Positions 37,742 through 46,942 of a stretch of DNA of 64,000 nucleotides are shown in pieces. The notes below the pieces were generated by a model that was not told the origin of the DNA, searched no databases, and saw only the letters and a list, made by a program, of their open reading frames with translations. The stretch's first letter is position 1, and each line of letters starts with the position of its first letter. This DNA is from Gimesia aquarii. Its GTDB lineage: Bacteria; Planctomycetota; Planctomycetia; Planctomycetales; Planctomycetaceae. The stretch covers positions 6,635,300-6,699,299 of the forward strand of contig NZ_CP037920.1 in the NCBI RefSeq assembly GCF_007748195.1. The letters run 5' to 3'. The translations under genes and the position numbers were made by a program.

Positions 37742-40510
37742 ATGCTTAACCAATGCGCTTGCCGTTTGTTCGTTTTTTGTTGCCTGCTGATTCCTGCCTC
37801 CCACTACCTCAATGCCGCAGAGCAAAATCTGAAAACGTGGCTCGCAAAACCAATTATTGAAAAAGAACTTCCGTGGAAGGAAGTCCAAAAATATGTCGCA
37901 CCTAGAGTCCCTGGAATGCCTGAAATTGACAGTGTAAATGCATGGGAAAAATATATCTCCAAGGTACGTAGTAATGTTTTAAATAAAGTCGTATTCCGAG
38001 GAGAAGCAGCAAAATGGCGTGATTCAAAACTGAATGTTGTCTGGCTCGAAACCATTTCAGGTGGTCCCGAATACAAAATTCAGAAACTGAGATTCGAAGC
38101 GGTACCTGGCCTTTGGGTTCCCGCTCTACTTTATGTTCCGAAACAGCTTAGTGGAAAAGTTCCCGTCGTCATGAATGTCAATGGGCATGATCGGAATGGC
38201 AAAGCAGCCGACTACAAACAGGTACGCTGTATCAATCAGGCCAAACGCGGCATGATCGCATTGAACATTGAATGGTTGGGAATGGGACAATTAAATGTGC
38301 CCGGCCTGATGCATTATCGCATGAATCAATTGGACCTGTGTGGTACGAGTGGACTCGCGCCATTTTATCTTTCTATGGAACGTGGGCTTGACGTCCTGCT
38401 TTCCCACCCCAATGCAGACCCTGAGCGAGTTGCTGTCGCCGGCCTTTCAGGCGGTGGCTGGCAGACGATCTTCATCAGTTCGCTGGATAAACGCGTGACA
38501 CTTTCCAATCCGGTTGCCGGCTATTCCAGCTTTTTGACTCGTAACTATCATACAAAAGATCTGGGAGATTCCGAACAGACTCCCAACGATCTGGCGGTGT
38601 ATGCAGACTACACCCATCTCACAGCCATGCGTGCCCCGCGGCCTACTTTGTTGACCAATAACTCGAAAGACAACTGCTGTTTTGAATCCGGTTATGCACA
38701 GCCCCCACTTCTGAAGGCAGCCTTCCCCGTTTACAAACTATATGACAAAGAAAACTATTTACAGTCGCACGTCAACGACGATCCCGGTGATCACAATTTT
38801 TTACAGGATAATCGCGAAGCGCTGTACCGGATGTTCTCAGCCCACTTTTCCGAACCAGGAAAGCCACTACCCACTAAGGAAATCGAATGTACCTCAGAAA
38901 TAAAATCAGCAGACGAACTTAAAATTGAACTTCCCAAAAATAATGAGACATTTCATTCACTGGCGTTAAGGCTATGCAAAGATCTCCCTCGAAAAGCGGC
39001 TTTTTCTTCTATAAAGAATCCCAGGAAATTGCTCAAAAAGATTGTGCATTACAAAAAAACACTGGCGACGGGAGAAAAAAGCAGTCAAGCGGCGATAGAC
39101 AATACAACCATTAAATTCTGGAAGTTAAGGATCAATGACGACTGGACGGTTCCAGCTACAGAGTTTTCGAAAGGCCCCTCTAAATCAACAACAATCGTTG
39201 TCGCCGATGAAGGTCGCAAAAGTCTGGCATCAACGGTTGAAAAACTGCTTGCGCAAGGTGAAACGGTTCTGGCCATCGATCCCTTTTATTTTGGGGAGTC
39301 AAAAATCAGTCAACGCGATTTCCTGTATGGCCTGTTAGTCGCTTCAGTTGGAGAACGTCCGCTGGGAATCCAGGCGAGTCAGTTAACGGCAATTGCCCGC
39401 TGGTTACAAAAGAAACAAAACCAAAATTCCGTTAAAGTTCAAGCAGAAGGACCTCGCAGCAGCTTGTATACTCTTGCCGCGGCTGCCATTGAACCAAAGA
39501 CCTTTTCTAGCATCAGATTAAAAGATTCGATGGGCTCACTGAAACAAATCATTGAAGAAAATAAGTCCGTCAATCAGGCACCTGAATTATTCTGTTTCGG
39601 ATTACTCAAGGCATTCGACATCAAACAACTTGTGGAACTAGCGGGATCAGAAAAAGTCCAATTCATTGAACCAAGCGATCGCGTCAAACAGGAATTGCCT
39701 CAAATTCGCGTTAACAAAGATGTCAGCTATCTGGGTAAAGAACGCACTGAAAAACTCGACCTGTATTTACCAGACCCCAAGTTTCAGAAAGGGCCTTACC
39801 CCGCAATCATCGTCATCCACGGAGGTGGCTGGCACGGCGGTGATAAGGCAGCTCGACGAGAACAAAACATTGGCAACTCACTCGCCAAAGCGGGTTACGT
39901 TTGTGCCAGTATCAATTATCAACTGGCCAAGAAACGATCAAAATTTACAGACAACCTGAAACAAGTTTGGCCTGGGCATCTACAGGATTGTAAAACGGCT
40001 GTTCGTTTTTTGCGAAAACATGCAAGCCAGTATCAGATTGACGCCGATCACATCGGAGCCATCGGTGGCTCTGCAGGCGGTCATCTGGTCGCCATGCTGG
40101 CTGTCACCGGTAATGATCCCAAACTAGACCCTCAAGAACCCTATGCCGGTTTTTCTTCTCGCATTCAAGCCGTTATTCCCATGTATGGTGCGCATGATCT
40201 GATTGCATTGGCCCAATCACGGGACTTACTGTCTTCATTTTCTGAAGAAGAAAAGCTGCTCAGTCAACAGGCCTCGGCAGTCACTCACGTTACGAATGAT
40301 GATCCTCCATTCCTGATCCTGCATGGTACCAAAGATACTCTGGTTCCTGTTGAGCAATCAGAACTTTTAGCGGCTGCTCTGAAAAAAGGAAATATCCCCG
40401 TAGAATTGCTCATCATCGAGGGAGCACCTCATAGTTTCCATCTCCAGCCAAAACAAAAAGACTTACGGCCACTCGTCATCGGATTCTTTGATCGCCACCT
40501 GAAACCCTGA
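37742..40510 (+). CDS. Exported esterase with three tandem alpha/beta-hydrolase domains
   Basis: 922 aa from the ATG that has GGGAG upstream and opens a clear signal peptide (to about residue 23). Domain 1 (about 90-390) is acetyl-xylan-esterase-like, with the nucleophile in GLSGGGW (Ser236) and a His in GDHNF. Domain 2 (about 430-630) keeps the fold pattern (TTIVVADEG, VLAIDPFYFGES) but its elbow reads AEGPRSSLY, so it is probably inactive. Domain 3 (about 645-920) is a BD-FAE/HSL-like esterase: oxyanion HGGGW, nucleophile GGSAGG (Ser777), acid in HGTKDTLVP and His in GAPHSFHL. It probably deacylates plant or algal polysaccharides in the periplasm. Confidence 0.85.
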   Translation: MLNQCACRLFVFCCLLIPASHYLNAAEQNLKTWLAKPIIEKELPWKEVQKYVAPRVPGMPEIDSVNAWEKYISKVRSNVLNKVVFRGEAAKWRDSKLNVVWLETISGGPEYKIQKLRFEAVPGLWVPALLYVPKQLSGKVPVVMNVNGHDRNGKAADYKQVRCINQAKRGMIALNIEWLGMGQLNVPGLMHYRMNQLDLCGTSGLAPFYLSMERGLDVLLSHPNADPERVAVAGLSGGGWQTIFISSLDKRVTLSNPVAGYSSFLTRNYHTKDLGDSEQTPNDLAVYADYTHLTAMRAPRPTLLTNNSKDNCCFESGYAQPPLLKAAFPVYKLYDKENYLQSHVNDDPGDHNFLQDNREALYRMFSAHFSEPGKPLPTKEIECTSEIKSADELKIELPKNNETFHSLALRLCKDLPRKAAFSSIKNPRKLLKKIVHYKKTLATGEKSSQAAIDNTTIKFWKLRINDDWTVPATEFSKGPSKSTTIVVADEGRKSLASTVEKLLAQGETVLAIDPFYFGESKISQRDFLYGLLVASVGERPLGIQASQLTAIARWLQKKQNQNSVKVQAEGPRSSLYTLAAAAIEPKTFSSIRLKDSMGSLKQIIEENKSVNQAPELFCFGLLKAFDIKQLVELAGSEKVQFIEPSDRVKQELPQIRVNKDVSYLGKERTEKLDLYLPDPKFQKGPYPAIIVIHGGGWHGGDKAARREQNIGNSLAKAGYVCASINYQLAKKRSKFTDNLKQVWPGHLQDCKTAVRFLRKHASQYQIDADHIGAIGGSAGGHLVAMLAVTGNDPKLDPQEPYAGFSSRIQAVIPMYGAHDLIALAQSRDLLSSFSEEEKLLSQQASAVTHVTNDDPPFLILHGTKDTLVPVEQSELLAAALKKGNIPVELLIIEGAPHSFHLQPKQKDLRPLVIGFFDRHLKP

Positions 40511-40530
40511 TTTACCCCGTCCCGCTGGAG

Positions 40531-40558
40531 TTGACAGCAACCCAACCTCTGATAGAAT
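40531..40558 (+). promoter_or_regulatory. Sigma70-like promoter of the metal importer operon
   Basis: TTGACA (40531-40536), a 16-bp spacer, then TAGAAT (40553-40558). This is a near-consensus promoter. The expected start point, 6-9 bases further, falls inside the palindrome at 40564-40587. Confidence 0.75.
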
Positions 40559-40563
40559 AGAGA

Positions 40564-40587
40564 AAAATGTAGCCATGGCTACATTTT
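40564..40587. promoter_or_regulatory. 24-bp perfect palindrome: metalloregulator operator candidate
   Basis: The half-site AAAATGTAGCCA is repeated in perfect inverse with no spacer. It overlaps the predicted transcription start and ends about 38 bp before the importer operon, the classic position for repression. The TAGC/GCTA core recalls E. coli-type MntR boxes. The DtxR-like modules fused to the permeases, or a separate MntR, are the likely binders. Confidence 0.75.
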
Positions 40588-40625
40588 AGTTTTGTCGATA
40601 GCAACGCTCTAACGGGAGTTTATGT

Positions 40626-41621
40626 ATGAGAAGGCTTTTCGCTTTCGTTTTGTTACTGAGTTTTCTGGTTGGATGTAATACAGGAGAAAATCCCTCAACT
40701 AGTAATGCATCAGAATCACAAGATTCAGGAAAAGAACTAACCTATCCGATTCAGGCGGCAGCAACCGTTGGCATGGTTGCAGACCTAATCAAGAACGTTG
40801 GTGGTGATCATGTAAATGTGACTCAAATCATGGGTTCGGGTGTTGATCCTCATATGCATAAGGCAACCCGGGATGACGTGCAAACCATAATGAACGCCGA
40901 TATCGTCTTTTACTCAGGCTTAATGCTGGAAGGTAAAATGGCGGATACATTGATTAAAGTTTCGCGAAACAAACCTGTTTACGCGGTCACAGAATTGATC
41001 GATGAAAAAACATTACTCGAACCAGACGACTTCGATGGTCACTACGATCCGCATGTCTGGATGGACGTCGCTGCCTGGTCAGAATGTGTTGATGCGGTGC
41101 AAACGGCCTTGAGTAATTTCGACCCGACTCATGCAAAAGACTATCAAGAAAACGCGAAAGTATACAAACAACAATTGGAAAACCTGCACCAATATGGTTT
41201 AAAAATCGTAAAGTCAATTCCTGAGGAGAGTCGCATTCTGATTACTTCACATGACGCTTTCAATTATTTTGGTCGCGCTTATGACTTGAATGTGCAAGGC
41301 GTTCAGGGAATTTCGACGGAATCAGAAGCGGGGCTCAAGCGAATTAACGAACTCGTCAATATGCTGGTTAACAAAAATATCAAAGCGGTATTTGTAGAAA
41401 GCAGTGTCTCGAAAAAGAATATCACCGCACTCATCGATGGGGCGAAAGCACAAGGACATGACATCATCATCGGTGGTGAATTATTTTCGGACGCCATGGG
41501 TGAACCGGACACCTATGAGGGTACTTATATTGGAATGCTGGATCATAATTTCACAACCGTCACGCGTGCCTTAGGTGGAACGGCTCCGGAAAGAGGTATG
41601 CAAGACAAACTCTCGCACTGA
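40626..41621 (+). CDS. Metal ABC importer, substrate-binding lipoprotein (TroA/ZnuA family)
   Basis: 331 aa. The lipobox LVGC puts the lipid anchor on Cys17. Cluster A-I solute-binding protein for Mn, Fe or Zn: ligand candidates are the His in GSGVDPHMHK, the His in YDPHVWMDV, the acidic residue in VESSVSKKNI and the Asp in GGELFSDAMG. There is no His-rich loop of the kind seen in zinc-specific ZnuA, so manganese or iron is somewhat more likely. It is the first gene of the operon SBP, ATPase, permease, permease, equivalent to YtgA, and follows the palindrome-covered promoter. GGGAG precedes the start. Confidence 0.9.
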   Translation: MRRLFAFVLLLSFLVGCNTGENPSTSNASESQDSGKELTYPIQAAATVGMVADLIKNVGGDHVNVTQIMGSGVDPHMHKATRDDVQTIMNADIVFYSGLMLEGKMADTLIKVSRNKPVYAVTELIDEKTLLEPDDFDGHYDPHVWMDVAAWSECVDAVQTALSNFDPTHAKDYQENAKVYKQQLENLHQYGLKIVKSIPEESRILITSHDAFNYFGRAYDLNVQGVQGISTESEAGLKRINELVNMLVNKNIKAVFVESSVSKKNITALIDGAKAQGHDIIIGGELFSDAMGEPDTYEGTYIGMLDHNFTTVTRALGGTAPERGMQDKLSH

Positions 41622-41722
41622 TGAAATCAAGCGCAGCACAGCTCATCACCTATAAATTGATTTCCATGAGAGATAAAATCACATTTAGAACCTCAGATAT
41701 TTGATGAATCGATTTCTACCTT

Positions 41723-42538
41723 ATGAATATTAGAGAGAGTTCCACTACGACTACACAACCTGAACTTCCGCCCGAAGAAACTCCGCTCTCGGTCTATGAC
41801 CTGACAGTTGCCTATCATCGAAAGCCCGTAATCTGGGATGTGAGTTTTGAAATTCCGCCGGGCAAATTAGTCGGGATAGTCGGTCCCAACGGTGCCGGCA
41901 AAAGTACATTGATCAAAGCCATCATGGAACTCATCCCCAAAGCTTCCGGACGAGTGCAAATATTTGGTAAACCCTATCAAAAAAATCGACAACGCGTTGG
42001 GTATGTCCCGCAAAGAGAAAGCGTTGACTGGGATTTTCCCGTGGATGCCCTGGATGTCGTGACAATGGGGCTTTACAAAGAAATCGGCTGGTGTCTCCCC
42101 GTTCGTAAAAAGCACCGCGTCCTGGCGATGGATGCGTTAGAACGGGTTGGTATCGCCGATTATGCACGGCGGCAAATCAGTCAGCTTTCTGGTGGTCAAC
42201 AACAGCGGACATTTTTAGCAAGAGCCCTGGTTCAGAATGCCGATTTGTATCTGATGGACGAGCCATTCGCGGCCGTTGATGCCGCTACAGAAAAAGCGAT
42301 TGTCCAGATCCTGCAGGAAATGAAAGAGGCAGGAAAAACGGCGCTGGTCATTCACCATGATCTGCAAACCGTACCCGAGTATTTTGACTATGTGATCTTA
42401 CTCAATATGAGAGTCATCGATCACGGTTTAACCGCTGACGTGTTCACCCCAGAGAATCTTCAAAAGACCTATGGCGGACGCTTGACGTTATTGGAAGAAG
42501 CGACAGAAACCATGCGACGCCGGGAGCAGTCTTTATGA
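41723..42538 (+). CDS. Metal ABC importer ATPase (TroB/ZnuC family)
   Basis: 271 aa. Walker A GIVGPNGAGKSTLIKAI (about 48-64), signature QLSGGQQQRTFLARAL, Walker B LYLMDEPFAAVD and switch His in VIHHD. It energises uptake through the two permeases that follow. The stop overlaps the start of the first permease (ATGA), so translation is coupled. The N-terminal about 20 residues, rich in Thr/Pro/Glu, are an extension relative to the family. Confidence 0.95.
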   Translation: MNIRESSTTTTQPELPPEETPLSVYDLTVAYHRKPVIWDVSFEIPPGKLVGIVGPNGAGKSTLIKAIMELIPKASGRVQIFGKPYQKNRQRVGYVPQRESVDWDFPVDALDVVTMGLYKEIGWCLPVRKKHRVLAMDALERVGIADYARRQISQLSGGQQQRTFLARALVQNADLYLMDEPFAAVDAATEKAIVQILQEMKEAGKTALVIHHDLQTVPEYFDYVILLNMRVIDHGLTADVFTPENLQKTYGGRLTLLEEATETMRRREQSL

Positions 42539-44046
42539 GGCCGTACTTTCTGGTGTTTCTACTTGCCAGTTTTGTTCCGCAATCGTTAGTCATTGCCGAA
42601 GATAATGCAAGAGAAATTCAGTCACAACAGTCCATCACGGACCGGAGCATCACAATGCCCACATGGTCGGATTGGAAACGCGTTTTATTTTTACAGGATT
42701 ATAACACAAGGATCGTAATCCTGGGCACTACACTCTTGGGAATGTCAGCCGGTATGGTTGGCAGCTTTGCCTTATTACGCAAACGAGCACTGATGGGAGA
42801 CGCATTAAGTCACGCCACTCTTCCCGGTATTGCGATTGCCTTTATTGTCGCTACAACATTGGGGCTGGATGGAAAATCACTGCCAGTTTTACTCGTGGGA
42901 GCCGCTTTAAGTGGCTTAATGGGGATCGCCACCATTCTCCTCATCCGAAACCTGACACGTTTAAAAGAAGATGCCGCATTAGGAATTGTGCTGAGCGTAT
43001 TTTTTGGCGCTGGAATCGCGCTCCTGGGAATCGTACAACAAATGGAAACCGGTCATGCTGCTGGCCTGGAATCATTCATTTATGGGAAGACCGCCTCGAT
43101 GGTCGCCAGCGATGCCTGGCTTATCGGGAGTGCTGGTATGACTTGTATGCTGATTTCCATTCTGTTGTTTAAAGAATTGACACTCCTTTGTTTTGATGAA
43201 GGTTTTGCCGACTCACGTGGCTTCCCCGTCGTTTTTCTGGACATGATGCTGATGGGGCTGGTGGTTGTGGTTACCATCATTGGACTGCAAGCGGTGGGAT
43301 TGATTCTGATGATTTCTCTATTGGTCATTCCTCCTGCTGCAGCACGTTTCTGGACCGAAAAAATGGTCAACATGACAATCGTGGCCATCGTGCTCGGAGC
43401 CCTTAGTAGTATGATCGGCTCAGCCATGAGTGCCATCTTTCCCAATCTTCCCTCGGGTGCAATGATTGTGCTGGTCTCGACGGCGATGTTCTTGTTCAGC
43501 ATGGTCTTTGGTGTTCCACGCGGCATCTTGATCCGTAAACTACGACGATACGAATTGAACACAAAAATCAATCGACAACACCTGCTACGTGGCATTTATG
43601 AATACCTTGAAGCGCGTGGACTTCTCAATGAAAAACAGAGATTGGAATCCATACAGGTCCCCATTGACGCAGTCTTTCAAATGCGAAGCTGGTCTCGACC
43701 GAAACTCAAAAAAATCATAAAACGCGCCCAACAAGAACAACTTGTCGAACTAGTTCATGAAAATCAGATGCAACTCACGGAAGCAGGGCTCAAAGAAGCA
43801 ATTCGACTCGTACACGAACATCGTTTGTGGGAACTGTATTTGATCACATATGCCGATGTTGCTCCGAGTAAAGTCGATCAGGATGCCGATGCGATCGAAC
43901 ATGTCCTGGAACCAGAAGTGATCTCAGAATTAGAATCGTTGCTGGTTCAACAAACATCTGAAGGGGTACTTCAAAGTCCACACACGATAGAGATTGATCG
44001 AAACAAAACCAATTCACAAAATCCTCATGCTCGAAGGTTACGCTAA
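42535..44046 (+). CDS. Metal ABC importer permease fused to a DtxR/MntR-like regulator
   Basis: 503 aa. A hydrophobic, signal-like N-terminus (about 1-22) is an addition. The ABC-3 permease (about 55-325) has the hallmark GDALSHATLPGIAI. From about 345 to 470 it carries a winged-helix plus dimerisation module like DtxR/MntR: a HTH region with LKKIIKRAQQEQLVEL, the wing ending LTEAGLKEAI, the ligand motif EHRLWEL, and DADAIEHVLEPEV (the MntR-type E-x-x-E-H with the first Glu changed to Asp). The same permease-repressor fusion is known as YtgCR in Chlamydia, where cleavage frees the repressor. ATGA overlap with the ATPase and TAATG overlap with the next permease indicate tight coupling. Confidence 0.88.
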   Translation: MRPYFLVFLLASFVPQSLVIAEDNAREIQSQQSITDRSITMPTWSDWKRVLFLQDYNTRIVILGTTLLGMSAGMVGSFALLRKRALMGDALSHATLPGIAIAFIVATTLGLDGKSLPVLLVGAALSGLMGIATILLIRNLTRLKEDAALGIVLSVFFGAGIALLGIVQQMETGHAAGLESFIYGKTASMVASDAWLIGSAGMTCMLISILLFKELTLLCFDEGFADSRGFPVVFLDMMLMGLVVVVTIIGLQAVGLILMISLLVIPPAAARFWTEKMVNMTIVAIVLGALSSMIGSAMSAIFPNLPSGAMIVLVSTAMFLFSMVFGVPRGILIRKLRRYELNTKINRQHLLRGIYEYLEARGLLNEKQRLESIQVPIDAVFQMRSWSRPKLKKIIKRAQQEQLVELVHENQMQLTEAGLKEAIRLVHEHRLWELYLITYADVAPSKVDQDADAIEHVLEPEVISELESLLVQQTSEGVLQSPHTIEIDRNKTNSQNPHARRLR

Positions 44047-45374
44047 TGAGTGGGTTGGAACAGTGGAACTGGTCTCTTGATGGGTGGATCATCGCCGCTG
44101 GCATTTTGTGTGCTGTCTCGTCGGCTCTATTGGGAAATTTTCTCGTCCTGCGGAAAATGAGTATGCTCGGCGATGCTATTACGCATGCCATTTTACCCGG
44201 TCTGGCAGCAGCGTTCTTTATCAGCGACAGTCGTAGTAGTATTCCGATGTTTGCTGGTGCAGTTTTAGCAGGTATCCTAACGGCGTTATTTACAGAATGG
44301 ATTCGGAGCTTTGGGAAAGTAGACGAAGGGGCCTCGATGGGTGTAGTCTTCACCTCTCTATTTGCTTTAGGTCTGGTGATGATCGTGCAAGCAGCAGATC
44401 ATGTTGATCTGGACCCGGGGTGTGTTCTATATGGAGCGATCGAACTGACCCCCCTTGATACAATCCTCATTTCCGGTTGGGAAATACCGCGTGTTGTCGT
44501 GGTGCTGTCTGTTGTGTTACTGATCAATCTTTTATTTGTGGTCCTGTTTCTCAAAGAATTGAAACTCAGTTCATTTGACCCGGCCCTGGCAACCACGACA
44601 GGTTTTAATGCCACACTCATTCATTATACTTTGATGACACTCGTTGCCGTTACCGCAGTCGCCAGTTTTGAAACGGTAGGAAATATCCTCGTGGTGGCGA
44701 TGTTTGTCGTACCGCCGGCTGCCGCTTATATGTTAACAGATCGCCTGGTACGCATGATTATTCTCAGTGCCATTCTGGCAATCATCGCAGCAGTCCTCGG
44801 TCATATCAGCGCGATGACGGTTCCTCGCTGGTTTGGGTTTCAGAGCACATCCACAGCGGGAATGATGGCAGTCGCCGCAGGATTGCTGTTTATCATCGCA
44901 GCGTTATTTGCACCACGACATGGAATCATTGTTGTCTTTGTGCGAAGGCAGATCCTTGCCTGGAAAATTCTTGCTGAAGACATCATCGCTTTGATGTACC
45001 GGATCGAAGAACGTGATCCTCAACTAAAACCTGATGCGACTTACCTGAGAGAAATTCTTTTTTCGAGTCCGCTGCCTACCGATTGGAGTCTCCACTTCCT
45101 GGCTAGACATGGTCAAGTTATCGATTCAAATGGAACCTACGAGTTAACGGAAACTGGTCGTGATCGCGCGCGACAATTAGTACGCTCTCATCGACTATGG
45201 GAACATTACTTAGTTGAACACGCAGGTATGTCTGCTGAAAACATTCACAAACAGGCCGAACAACTGGAACACTTCACCGATCGACAGTTGCGCGAAAAAT
45301 TGAATAAAGACACGTTAGACACTGACCAAGATCCACACGGGCGCCCCATTCCACCGGAGGATGAGAGGGGTTAA
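44046..45374 (+). CDS. Second metal ABC importer permease fused to a DtxR/MntR-like regulator
   Basis: 442 aa. ABC-3 permease (about 8-295) with GDAITHAILPGLAAAF and VAMFVVPPAAAYML. The soluble tail (about 305-442) is a second, better conserved DtxR-like module: LAEDIIALMYRIEE at the first helix (with an Asp and Glu near MntR Asp8/Glu11), the wing ELTETGRDRARQLV, SHRLWEHYL, the metal motif QAEQLEHF and the family C-terminal motif DPHGRPIPPED. It would pair with the first permease in the membrane. The chlamydial YtgD permease lacks such a tail, so a double fusion is notable. Confidence 0.88.
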   Translation: MSGLEQWNWSLDGWIIAAGILCAVSSALLGNFLVLRKMSMLGDAITHAILPGLAAAFFISDSRSSIPMFAGAVLAGILTALFTEWIRSFGKVDEGASMGVVFTSLFALGLVMIVQAADHVDLDPGCVLYGAIELTPLDTILISGWEIPRVVVVLSVVLLINLLFVVLFLKELKLSSFDPALATTTGFNATLIHYTLMTLVAVTAVASFETVGNILVVAMFVVPPAAAYMLTDRLVRMIILSAILAIIAAVLGHISAMTVPRWFGFQSTSTAGMMAVAAGLLFIIAALFAPRHGIIVVFVRRQILAWKILAEDIIALMYRIEERDPQLKPDATYLREILFSSPLPTDWSLHFLARHGQVIDSNGTYELTETGRDRARQLVRSHRLWEHYLVEHAGMSAENIHKQAEQLEHFTDRQLREKLNKDTLDTDQDPHGRPIPPEDERG

Positions 45375-45418
45375 ACAAGTTCTGAACGCTATCTATCAAT
45401 GGTTTCAAAATGCTAGTC

Positions 45419-45449
45419 GCAAAAGTTTGGAGTCTGCCTTTCCTTTTGC
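45419..45449 (+). terminator. Possible weak terminator of the metal importer operon
   Basis: GCAAAAG / CTTTTGC (7 bp) with a 17-base loop, about 45 bp past the last stop. No good T-run follows. Confidence 0.3.
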
Positions 45450-45554
45450 AGCGATTTCATCTGGCAATTTATTAATCCACAACATATAATCAACCACTGA
45501 TATGTAATCAGTCTTGAAAGCGTACCCTACGAATACGGAATGGGAAGAAACCGT

Positions 45555-46919
45555 ATGGCAGGTAAGGTTTGTAACGGACCAGTAAATCGACGCGAGTTTA
45601 TGCGAATTGGTTCTCTCAGTTTGGGAGGACTCACGCTTTCGCAGTTGATGTCTCTACGTAGCGAAGCCGGACAACCCAAGCAGGATACTTCTGTGATTTT
45701 GCTGTTTCTGCATGGGGGCCCTTCACAGCTGGAAACATACGACCTCAAACCTGATGCTCCTTCCTCCTATCGTTCTGTATTTCAGCCCATTTCCACTAAC
45801 GTTCCGGGAATGGATATCTGCGAGTTATTTCCGAAGCAGGCCAAAATTGCCGACAAATTCTCTTTAGTCCGCTCACTGCATCACGATGTAGGAATACACA
45901 GTGACGGGGGTATCATTGTTCTTACCGGAAAACGGCCTTCCAAGCTGGATCCCTCGTCCCGATCGAAAAGCGAACATCCTGATTTCGGATCGATCACGAG
46001 TAAGATCCGTGGTCTATCGGAAGCTGGCACACCTCCTTATGTCTCGATTCCTTCGAAGTTCTACATGGTACAACCAACTTACCTCGGCATGCAGCATGGC
46101 CCCTTTGAATCGAGTGAACCTTCCTCGAAAAATTATCGTCCTCCTTCACTGAAACTGAATGCGGGCATGGACGGGAAACACTTATTGGAACGCCGACAAC
46201 TGCTTGAGCAGTTTGATCGTCTACGAAATGATCTCGATCTTTCCGGTGATCTGGAAGGCAACGAAAAGTTTCGCAACCTCGCATTCCAAATGTTAACGAG
46301 CCCGGAAGCAGCGAAGTCGTTTGATATCGCCCTTGAAGATGATCAACTCCGTGAGCGGTACGGACGCAATATGTGGGGACAAGGCTGTCTCCTGGCCCGT
46401 CGTTTGGCGCAAGCTGGTTGTGGTGTTGTTTCGCTCTACTTTAATACACCTAAAACCGGTCAGGAATTTACGAACTGGGACGACCATATTTCCAACGCTG
46501 GTCGACCCGGACACTTTGCAAAATATATGAGCATTCGGCTGTCTTACATGGACCAGGCACTGACAACACTCATCGAAGACATTCATGAACGTAATCTTGA
46601 TAAGAAGATTATGGTCGTCGCCGTAGGTGAATTCGGACGGACTCCTCGTCTCTCATCAAATAACACGGGAACGGGCCGTAATCACTGGCCAGAGGCATAC
46701 ACGGCGTTATTTTCTGGTGGTAACCTGAAAATGGGTCAAGTCGTGGGAGCCACAAATTCGAAAGCAGAGTATCCGACACATAGCCCCTACACTCCTCAAG
46801 ATATGCTGGCCACGATCTACCAACATCTGGGCATCGATTACGACAAGTCGATCGTTGATTTCCAGGGTCGCCCTATTCCAATTCTGCCGCACGGTAAACC
46901 GATTAAAGAATTAATTTAA
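45555..46919 (+). CDS. DUF1501 Tat-exported protein
   Basis: 454 aa from the ATG with GGGAAG at 7 bases; an ATG five codons upstream is the alternative. Twin-arginine signal NRREFMRIGSLSLGGL (about 10-25). The DUF1501 (sulfatase/phosphatase-like alkaline-phosphatase fold) motifs LLFLHGGPSQLETYDLKP, HHDVGIHSDGG and VAVGEFGRTPRLS are clear, and GRNHW follows. Planctomycetes encode dozens, normally paired with a DUF1549/DUF1553 cytochrome-like protein; here no partner is adjacent. Its substrate is unknown. Confidence 0.9.
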   Translation: MAGKVCNGPVNRREFMRIGSLSLGGLTLSQLMSLRSEAGQPKQDTSVILLFLHGGPSQLETYDLKPDAPSSYRSVFQPISTNVPGMDICELFPKQAKIADKFSLVRSLHHDVGIHSDGGIIVLTGKRPSKLDPSSRSKSEHPDFGSITSKIRGLSEAGTPPYVSIPSKFYMVQPTYLGMQHGPFESSEPSSKNYRPPSLKLNAGMDGKHLLERRQLLEQFDRLRNDLDLSGDLEGNEKFRNLAFQMLTSPEAAKSFDIALEDDQLRERYGRNMWGQGCLLARRLAQAGCGVVSLYFNTPKTGQEFTNWDDHISNAGRPGHFAKYMSIRLSYMDQALTTLIEDIHERNLDKKIMVVAVGEFGRTPRLSSNNTGTGRNHWPEAYTALFSGGNLKMGQVVGATNSKAEYPTHSPYTPQDMLATIYQHLGIDYDKSIVDFQGRPIPILPHGKPIKELI

Positions 46920-46942
46920 TCTGCTTTAGAATGAATCTCATA

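Noticed and set aside
43080-43595. Long antisense frame within the first permease
   Set aside because: Shadow of the membrane-domain coding sequence.
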